In this document: positions 1 through 3,716 of the stretch, in pieces
How the letters are laid out: each line of letters starts with the position of its first letter
Position numbering within the stretch: position 1 is the first letter of the stretch
Source of the DNA: Clostridia bacterium
GTDB taxonomy: Bacteria; Bacillota; Clostridia; Oscillospirales; CAG-272
Direction: 5' to 3'
DNA: 7,031 nucleotides
Assembly (NCBI GenBank): GCA_017648425.1
Contig: JAGCJD010000255.1
Coordinates: 1 to 7,031, forward strand
Notes under the pieces: model-generated
Databases searched by the model: none
The model's input: the letters and a program-made list of their open reading frames with translations, nothing else
What the model was told of the DNA's origin: nothing
Program-made: the position numbers and the translations under genes

Positions 1-660
1 AACATTTTTAAGTGAAAGTCCCTGCAACGAGGGGCATATCTTGCTTTTTGAAACAAGAGGAACAAGCGATGGCACAAGAGGTGATACGCTGTGTCCAACG
101 CTCCTTGCAAGCGTGTATCCGTCACCGTCAGAGCCTGTTCCGGGATACGACCTGCCACCTGTCGCCACTATTACGGCGTCAGCCTCTATAAGCTCTCCCG
201 ATGCGCGACAGCCAACAGCTGCGCCATCAAGCACTTCAAGCGCCTCGGCTCTTGCGTGTAATATCCTTACTCCGCTCTCGCGCAATCTGCGCGTCAGCGC
301 AAAAACTATATCCTCCGCCTTATCGGACACCGGAAAAACGCGTCTGCCTCGCTCAACTTTAAGCGGAACTCCCGCATTCTCAAAGAATTCAACCGTGTCC
401 TCGGTGGATAAACGGTTCAAAGCAGAATATAAAAATCTCGGGTTGGTCGGAACATGGTTCAAAAACTCTCGCGTATCGCAAGCGTTGGTCACATTACAGC
501 GTCCCTTGCCCGTTATTCTGAGCTTTTTGCCACATTTGTCGTTGCGCTCGATAAGCGTGACCTCCGCTCCCGCTTCGGCGGCGCTTATAGCCGCCATCAT
601 TCCCGCAGCGCCTCCGCCTATCACGCATACGCGCGCCGCTCTTTCAAAATTTTCACTCAT
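1..660 (-). CDS. NAD(P)/FAD-dependent oxidoreductase, HI0933/YhiN (aminoacetone oxidase-like) family; N-terminal part only
   Basis: The minus strand is open from an ATG at 660 through position 1, giving 220 residues with no stop, so the gene is cut by the window edge. The N terminus has a Rossmann FAD-binding motif, VIGGGAAG (about residues 13-20), followed by an acidic-basic pair, ER, at 38-39 after the second strand. It continues with the family-specific stretch CGKKLRITGKGRCNVTN (about 43-59) and a later VIVATGGRSYPGTGS segment (about 164-178). This pattern is that of the HI0933/YhiN flavoproteins, which are normally about 400 residues, so roughly half is present. Members are annotated as aminoacetone oxidases or BaiN-like flavin reductases, but the substrate is uncertain for most. 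The start lies 2 nt after the stop of the upstream regulator and has only a weak Shine-Dalgarno, which suggests translational coupling. The ordinary codon use and unbroken frame argue against decay. Confidence 0.9.
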   Translation of the reverse strand, partial: MSENFERAARVCVIGGGAAGMMAAISAAEAGAEVTLIERNDKCGKKLRITGKGRCNVTNACDTREFLNHVPTNPRFLYSALNRLSTEDTVEFFENAGVPLKVERGRRVFPVSDKAEDIVFALTRRLRESGVRILHARAEALEVLDGAAVGCRASGELIEADAVIVATGGRSYPGTGSDGDGYTLARSVGHSVSPLVPSLVPLVSKSKICPSLQGLSLKNV

Positions 661-662
661 GC

Positions 663-1526
663 TTAGACCTGATTTTTGTCGTAAACATCATACTCGTCCC
701 ATATTTCTTCAAGCTTACGAAGCCTTTCGGTCAGCTCGTCCTGCTTTTTTCTGGAAACGGCAACGACTATGGCGTTGATTATACTCAGCGGAGCAACAAG
801 CGAATCCACAAAGGAAGCCATGTCGCTTCTGGCAAGCAGTATCTGGTTTGCTCCCGCCGCTATCGGGGAAGCGGCGCTGTCGGTCACCGCGATAACATTA
901 GCGCCTCTGTGCTTTGCGTAATCCGCGGCATTTATCATTTTCTTTGAATATCTCGGAAAGCTTATTGCTATCATTACATCTTGCTCTCCAATGCTCATTA
1001 TCTGCTCAAACATCTCGCTTCCGGAAGATGGCTGTATCAGCTTTACATTATCAAATATCATGCCAAGGCTGTGACCGAGAAAGCTGGCTAAGGAAGCAGA
1101 TGCGCGTACACCAAGCACATATATGCTCCTAGCGCCTACTATTTTTTCAACAGCAGCGTCAAACGCCTCGCGGTCTATCTCGTCAAGCGTGTGCTTTATC
1201 TTATCGGAATCCGCCATAAGCACCTTGGTAAGCACATCTCCGTCACCGATAAGGTTGTTCGTTACTTCAATACGCTGGAACGAGGTAAGGCGAGTGCGCA
1301 CAAGTTCGCGCAGACTCTGCTGAAATTCGGGATATCCCTCAAAGCCGAGCTCTATGGCAAATCGGACGACCGTGGACTCGGATACATTTACTATTGAGCC
1401 GAGCTTTGCCGCAGTCATGTAAGCCGCCTTGTCATAGTTTTCAAGTATATAGACTGAAATAAGCTTCTGCCCCTTTGAAAACGAGGGCATTCTTTCCTTT
1501 ATTTCATTAAGAAGATTTTGTTTCAT
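663..1526 (-). CDS. MurR/RpiR family transcriptional regulator (HTH + SIS)
   Basis: This 287-residue protein has the usual length and two-domain plan of RpiR/MurR regulators. An N-terminal HTH_6 domain (about 1-77) contains the recognition region AAKLGSIVNVSESTVVRFA (about 39-57) followed by the typical LGFEGYPEFQ. A C-terminal SIS sugar-phosphate isomerase domain (about 125-260) contains YVLGVRASASLASFLGHSLG and VIAVTDSAASPIA. SIS domains in this family sense phosphosugars or related metabolites, and the protein should bind DNA as a dimer. The ligand here cannot be read from sequence. The ATG at 1526 is preceded by GGAGAG (1533-1538) at 6-nt spacing. It is the first gene of an operon with the downstream flavoprotein (2-nt gap) and is driven by the promoter at 1588-1616. 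A RpiR gene beside a HI0933 flavoprotein is, to my knowledge, a recurring clostridial arrangement, but I cannot confirm conservation here. Confidence 0.93.
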   Translation of the reverse strand: MKQNLLNEIKERMPSFSKGQKLISVYILENYDKAAYMTAAKLGSIVNVSESTVVRFAIELGFEGYPEFQQSLRELVRTRLTSFQRIEVTNNLIGDGDVLTKVLMADSDKIKHTLDEIDREAFDAAVEKIVGARSIYVLGVRASASLASFLGHSLGMIFDNVKLIQPSSGSEMFEQIMSIGEQDVMIAISFPRYSKKMINAADYAKHRGANVIAVTDSAASPIAAGANQILLARSDMASFVDSLVAPLSIINAIVVAVSRKKQDELTERLRKLEEIWDEYDVYDKNQV

Positions 1527-1545
1527 TTTTCACTCTCCGCAAATA

Positions 1546-1572
1546 ACGGCTGTCAAATGTCGGGATAGCCGT
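1546..1572. promoter_or_regulatory. Inverted repeat in the rpiR-like leader (possible operator)
   Basis: Arms ACGGCT (1546-1551) and AGCCGT (1567-1572) are perfect complements separated by 15 nt. The element lies downstream of the predicted -10, so it would be inside the transcribed leader of the rpiR-like gene. It could be an autoregulatory operator or a weak leader hairpin. Six-bp arms are short, so chance is possible. Confidence 0.3.
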
Positions 1573-1587
1573 AAATATACATCATAT

Positions 1588-1616
1588 ATTATACAATCAA
1601 ATACTAAAAAAGTCAA
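1588..1616 (-). promoter_or_regulatory. Sigma-A type promoter of the rpiR-flavoprotein operon
   Basis: Read on the minus strand, TTGACT (1616-1611) is followed by a 17-nt spacer and a perfect TATAAT (1593-1588). Transcription would start near 1581 and leave a leader of about 55 nt before the ATG at 1526. Five of six -35 positions match and the -10 matches fully. Confidence 0.8.
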
Positions 1617-1661
1617 TATGTTTTTGATTTTTACCCCCCTATCAGCAGTACAAAAACCAGG

Positions 1662-1680
1662 ACAAACGACATTAGTTTGT
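1662..1680. repeat. Perfect 6-7-6 inverted repeat, operator-like
   Basis: ACAAAC (1662-1667) and GTTTGT (1675-1680) are exact complements around GACATTA. The element sits between the two divergent promoters of this intergenic region, 46 bp upstream of the minus-strand -35 and 80 bp upstream of the plus-strand -35. The spacing suits a dimeric repressor, but no binding protein is identifiable. It is not a terminator, because no U-tract follows on either strand. Confidence 0.4.
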
Positions 1681-1736
1681 AGCAAAGAAAAAAGTTAAGA
1701 TAATTTTTAAGCTCTTATTTAAGCAGATATACAATT

Positions 1737-1750
1737 TTCGGATTTCCGAA
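1737..1750. promoter_or_regulatory. Palindromic operator copy 1, TTCGGATTTCCGAA
   Basis: A perfect palindrome: arms TTCGGA and TCCGAA around a TT centre. It lies 10 bp upstream of the -35 hexamer at 1760. The same 14-mer recurs at 1962 and, with one mismatch, at 1770. The start-to-start distance to copy 2 is 33 bp, close to three helical turns, so dimers on both sites would lie on nearly the same DNA face. Confidence 0.75.
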
Positions 1751-1759
1751 TTATTTTGC

Positions 1760-1788
1760 TTGACAATAGTTCGGATTTCCGATATAAT
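1760..1788 (+). promoter_or_regulatory. Consensus sigma-A promoter of the Cys-rich/sigma-like operon, with operator in its spacer
   Basis: TTGACA (1760-1765), a 17-nt spacer and TATAAT (1783-1788) match the consensus at all twelve positions. The spacer contains operator copy 2, so a bound protein would occlude RNA polymerase. The predicted start is near 1795, giving a leader of about 34 nt. A promoter this strong with a site inside it is the classic arrangement for a tightly repressed, inducible unit. Confidence 0.88.
1770..1783. promoter_or_regulatory. Palindromic operator copy 2, within the promoter spacer
   Basis: TTCGGATTTCCGAT has 13 of 14 bases identical to copies 1 and 3. The only change is the last base, which is also the first T of the -10 hexamer, so promoter function explains the mismatch. 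Its position between -35 and -10 predicts direct repression, or a MerR-like mechanism, though a 17-bp spacer makes the latter unlikely. Confidence 0.78.
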
Positions 1789-1828
1789 ATTATTAATAAA
1801 ACAACGCCTTGGAGGTGATGCTTAATAA

Positions 1829-2020
1829 ATGTGTGAAATATGTAAGAAACAGCTCTGTCCCCCGTCTTGTCCGTCTTTTCGGGGTAAGCGCGTGGGATAT
1901 TCAAGACCTGTTGGCGCTTGTTTAAAGTGCGGCAGGTTGATATTTAAATTTCAAAATTACATTCGGATTTCCGAAGGCTTGGTATGCCACAAATGCTCTC
2001 ACACGAGCAATGACCTATAA
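1829..2020 (+). CDS. Small eight-cysteine zinc-finger-like protein (63 aa), function unknown
   Basis: The ATG at 1829 follows a strong Shine-Dalgarno, GGAGGTGAT (1811-1819), with 9-nt spacing, under a consensus promoter. The 63-residue product has eight cysteines in two groups of four: C2, C5, C10, C14 and C31, C34, C53, C56. The second group, CLKC...CHKC, looks like a zinc ribbon or LIM-like finger. The N-terminal MCEIC...CPPSCPS recalls small Cys-rich proteins common in gut Bacillota and their mobile elements, from memory only. It is probably cytoplasmic, because there is no signal peptide or membrane segment. It could bind zinc or another metal, or act as a protein-interaction module for the DNA-binding protein encoded 16 nt downstream. 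Operator copy 3 lies inside its coding sequence, at residues YIRISEG. I do not recognise a function. Confidence 0.8.
   Translation: MCEICKKQLCPPSCPSFRGKRVGYSRPVGACLKCGRLIFKFQNYIRISEGLVCHKCSHTSNDL
1962..1975. promoter_or_regulatory. Palindromic operator copy 3, inside the Cys-rich gene
   Basis: An exact 14-bp copy of operator 1, TTCGGATTTCCGAA, in the same orientation. It lies 192 bp downstream of copy 2 and within codons for residues 45-49 of the Cys-rich protein. A downstream operator could support DNA looping or act as a roadblock. Because it is coding, part of its sequence could be protein-constrained, but an exact 14-mer match by chance is very unlikely. Confidence 0.65.
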
Positions 2021-2036
2021 AAGAGAGGAGGAGAAT

Positions 2037-2408
2037 ATGTCAAAAGCGCCGCTCACGGCAGAACAAAAAAGAATAACCGAGAGCTATCTTTTAGGATACG
2101 CCATAAATCAAAAGCTGCTCCGACTTGCAAAATACGAGAGCGACTTTTTCGGTGGCGGAAACAAGGGCGAGGGAGTAATGCCCTCGGAAGCGCCGCTTGC
2201 AAGGGCAAGAATGTACGAGGTGCGACATTTTATTCTTTCCCTTGAAAATTCGGACGAAAAGCTCTTGCTTTACTACCACTATGTAAAGGGAGAATCGGTC
2301 GAAAGATGCGCCGAGCTTTTGGGTGTTTCCACAAGGACAGCATTCAGAATAAAAGCAAGAGCTCTGCGCATGGTGTTTGACCGCTCACCGCATCTGCAAA
2401 TAAGATAG
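2037..2408 (+). CDS. Sigma-70 region 4-like helix-turn-helix protein (123 aa)
   Basis: The C-terminal half contains a sigma region 4-type HTH: LLLYYHYVKGESVERCAELL then GVSTRTAFRIKARAL (about residues 77-111). The helix-turn-helix centre, AELLGVSTRTAFRIKARAL, closely follows the pattern of ECF-sigma C-terminal domains. The N-terminal half (1-70) is predicted helical and has no region 2, so it is not a complete sigma factor. Small proteins of this type occur in clostridial chromosomes, phages and integrative elements as transcriptional regulators. I chose the ATG at 2037 because AGGAGG (2026-2031) precedes it by 5 nt. An upstream in-frame ATG at 2010 would add nine residues encoded by the ribosome-binding site itself, including KREEE. 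It is the second gene of the operon, with a 16-nt gap after the Cys-rich gene. It is a candidate to recognise the local palindromes, although region 4 domains usually bind as monomers with polymerase. Confidence 0.82.
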   Translation: MSKAPLTAEQKRITESYLLGYAINQKLLRLAKYESDFFGGGNKGEGVMPSEAPLARARMYEVRHFILSLENSDEKLLLYYHYVKGESVERCAELLGVSTRTAFRIKARALRMVFDRSPHLQIR

Positions 2409-2429
2409 GCACGCTATGCTCAGCGTGCC
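2408..2429. terminator. Shared hairpin between convergent genes (weak bidirectional terminator)
   Basis: Arms GGCACGCT (2408-2415) and AGCGTGCC (2422-2429) pair perfectly around a 6-nt loop. The hairpin begins at the last base of the sigma-like gene's stop and ends 7 bp before the stop of luxS. The following tract is only modestly T-rich on either strand (TTAAAGCTT on plus, TATCTTATTTG on minus), so efficiency may be low. Confidence 0.6.
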
Positions 2430-2436
2430 TTAAAGC

Positions 2437-2895
2437 TTATTCTGTCGGGTACTTAAAATCATGCTCGCGCGATTCAAGCTCGGCAAGGTAGGCTCTCGCC
2501 TCATTCTTTGCGCTTTCAAGGCTGAGCTCCTTGTAGTTGCCGCACTCCTTGCGTGAAGCGCCGAACATTTCTCCCGAGTGCTCAACAATATTTGCAAGCG
2601 TGGATCTCACTACGGACAAAACGACCTCAGGGTTCTCGTCACGCACCAAAAGATAAAAGCCCGTCCGACAACCCATAGGTCCAAAATATATGACATTATG
2701 ACCTATTGACGAATTTCGTATATATGTCGCAAACATATGTTCAAGCGAATGCATGGTAATACTATCCATATAATCTCCCGCGTTAGGTATGCGTGTGCGC
2801 AGGTCGTAGGTCGTTATATCTCCGTCTATACGAGAAATATAAATATCCTTTTTGATGTAGTCGTGATCGACAGTAAAGCTAGCAATCCTTTTCAC
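2437..2895 (-). CDS. luxS: S-ribosylhomocysteine lyase LuxS
   Basis: LuxS cleaves S-ribosylhomocysteine to homocysteine and 4,5-dihydroxy-2,3-pentanedione, the AI-2 precursor, in the activated methyl cycle. With the chosen start the protein has 152 residues, the usual family length. The metal ligands are visible as H49 and H53 in HSLEH and C118 in ECGNY. The catalytic residues are E52 and C76 in PMGCRTGFYL, and the N terminus MKRIASFTVDH is typical. The start is GTG at 2895, preceded by AAGGAG (2903-2908) with 7-nt spacing. The upstream in-frame ATG at 2955 would add 20 residues not found in the family and would lack a good ribosome-binding site. It is divergent from rubrerythrin across 86 bp and convergent with the sigma-like gene. 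No methyl-cycle partner (mtn/pfs, metK) is present in the window. Confidence 0.95.
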   Translation of the reverse strand: MKRIASFTVDHDYIKKDIYISRIDGDITTYDLRTRIPNAGDYMDSITMHSLEHMFATYIRNSSIGHNVIYFGPMGCRTGFYLLVRDENPEVVLSVVRSTLANIVEHSGEMFGASRKECGNYKELSLESAKNEARAYLAELESREHDFKYPTE

Positions 2896-2940
2896 TGCTG
2901 TTCTCCTTTTTAAAAATAATGAATATTTGAGCGTCACGAG

Positions 2941-2953
2941 GACGATAATCGTC
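2941..2953. promoter_or_regulatory. Palindrome GACGATAATCGTC in the luxS-rubrerythrin divergent region
   Basis: Arms GACGAT and ATCGTC are perfect complements around a central A. The element lies near the middle of the 86-bp gap between the luxS GTG (2895) and the rubrerythrin ATG (2982), where a shared operator would be expected. It does not match the PerR or Fur consensus. I could not assign a convincing -35/-10 pair for either gene here. Confidence 0.4.
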
Positions 2954-2981
2954 ATAAAGACCTTGAAAGGGGGAAATAATT

Positions 2982-3539
2982 ATGAAAACTTACACAAAGG
3001 ACGGCAAGGGTATTGAAGCGCTTAAAGGCACCAAGACCGAGCAAAATCTCAACACTGCGCTTTCGGGCGAGTCAAGGGCGTACCTCAAATATAAATGGTA
3101 CGAAAAAAAGGCTCGCGACCAGGGGCTCGTGGAAATAGCGGAAATATTTGCCGAGACCTCGGATAACGAAAAGGAGCACGCCGAGATATGGTTCAGATAC
3201 CTTGCGGACGAATGCGACACCGAGGGCAATCTCAAAGACGCCATACAAGGTGAAAATCACGAATGGTCAAGCATGTACTCCGAGTTTGCCAGAGTAGCCA
3301 AGGAGGAGGGATTTTTATATCTTTCGGGACTTTTTGAGCGTGTCGCATCTATCGAAAAGATGCATGAGGAAAGATACTCAAAATACCTCTCAGAGGTGGA
3401 AAACAAAACGCTTCTCACCTCGGATAGCGAAAGCACACGGTGGATATGCCTGAACTGCGGATATGTAGTAACGGCAAAGGAGCCACCCGCACAATGCCCC
3501 GTGTGTCAAAAGGAACGCGGATATTTCAAAAAGCAGTAG
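2982..3539 (+). CDS. rbr: Rubrerythrin (ferritin-like diiron domain + rubredoxin domain)
   Basis: Rubrerythrin reduces hydrogen peroxide to water in anaerobes, with electrons passing through its rubredoxin centre. The 185-residue protein has the classical order. The ferritin-like four-helix domain occupies about 14-140, with probable diiron ligands E30, the EKEH motif E63/H66, the ENHE segment E91/E94, and EKMH E125/H128. The C-terminal rubredoxin domain has C156-x2-C159 and C172-x2-C175 (CLNC, CPVC). The length is near that of typical rubrerythrins. The ATG at 2982 follows AAGGGGG (2967-2973) at 8-nt spacing. The gene is monocistronic, closed by the hairpin at 3553-3593, and divergent from luxS. 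Peroxide regulation by PerR is common for the family, but no PerR box is visible. The symbol rbr is given by family; paralogues exist in clostridia. Confidence 0.95.
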   Translation: MKTYTKDGKGIEALKGTKTEQNLNTALSGESRAYLKYKWYEKKARDQGLVEIAEIFAETSDNEKEHAEIWFRYLADECDTEGNLKDAIQGENHEWSSMYSEFARVAKEEGFLYLSGLFERVASIEKMHEERYSKYLSEVENKTLLTSDSESTRWICLNCGYVVTAKEPPAQCPVCQKERGYFKKQ

Positions 3540-3552
3540 CATAGCACTTCAT

Positions 3553-3593
3553 AGAAGCAAGCCGATCATCGACTTGCTTCTGCTTTTTGTTTT
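3553..3593 (+). terminator. Rho-independent terminator of rubrerythrin
   Basis: A perfect 9-bp stem, AGAAGCAAG (3553-3561) with CTTGCTTCT (3573-3581), encloses an 11-nt loop. It is followed by GCTTTTTGTTTT (3582-3593). It lies 14 nt after the rubrerythrin stop codon. Confidence 0.88.
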
Positions 3594-3628
3594 AAACTAA
3601 ATATATTGCAGTAGCTAAACCCATTATC

Positions 3629-3711
3629 TTTCTTTTACTTACTTTTGCAATAAAAAATATCACTTTCTTACTTAGAAAATCAAAACATTTGTTTTCTTTT
3701 GCAAAAGAAAA
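3629..3711. repeat. AT-rich tail of recG with a perfect 20-bp palindrome and degenerate CTTTCTT/TTTTGCAA repeats
   Basis: Positions 3692-3711 form a perfect 20-bp palindrome, TTTTCTTTTGCAAAAGAAAA. The core TTTTGCAA also occurs at 3643-3650, and CTTTCTT-type runs recur at about 3629 and 3663. On the minus strand the palindrome begins 6 bp after the recG stop codon and is followed by a moderately T-rich stretch. It may therefore serve as a weak A/U-only terminator or be a copy of a dispersed repeat. There is no open frame here with a ribosome-binding site. Confidence 0.45.
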
Positions 3712-3716
3712 GCAGG

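Noticed and set aside
41..778. Plus-strand open frame of 245 codons
   Set aside because: It lies antisense to the flavoprotein and the end of the rpiR-like gene, both of which have clear family motifs. Its translation is Ser/Pro/Ala-rich with no recognisable domain.
1737..1783. LexA/SOS box interpretation of the TTCGGATTTCCGAA palindromes
   Set aside because: The Bacillota LexA site is CGAAC-N4-GTTCG. Here the half-sites are in the opposite order (TTCG...CGAA), so the match fails.
1719..1904. Minus-strand open frame of 61 codons over the operator region
   Set aside because: It covers the consensus promoter, two operators and the start of the Cys-rich gene, and lacks family features.
2010..2036. 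Upstream ATG for the sigma-like gene
   Set aside because: The extra nine codons are made from the Shine-Dalgarno region itself, and the ATG at 2037 has ideal AGGAGG placement.
2941..2953. PerR or Fur box upstream of rubrerythrin
   Set aside because: The palindrome GACGATAATCGTC shares only the central ATAAT-like core and lacks the 7-1-7 TTATAAT-N-ATTATAA pattern.
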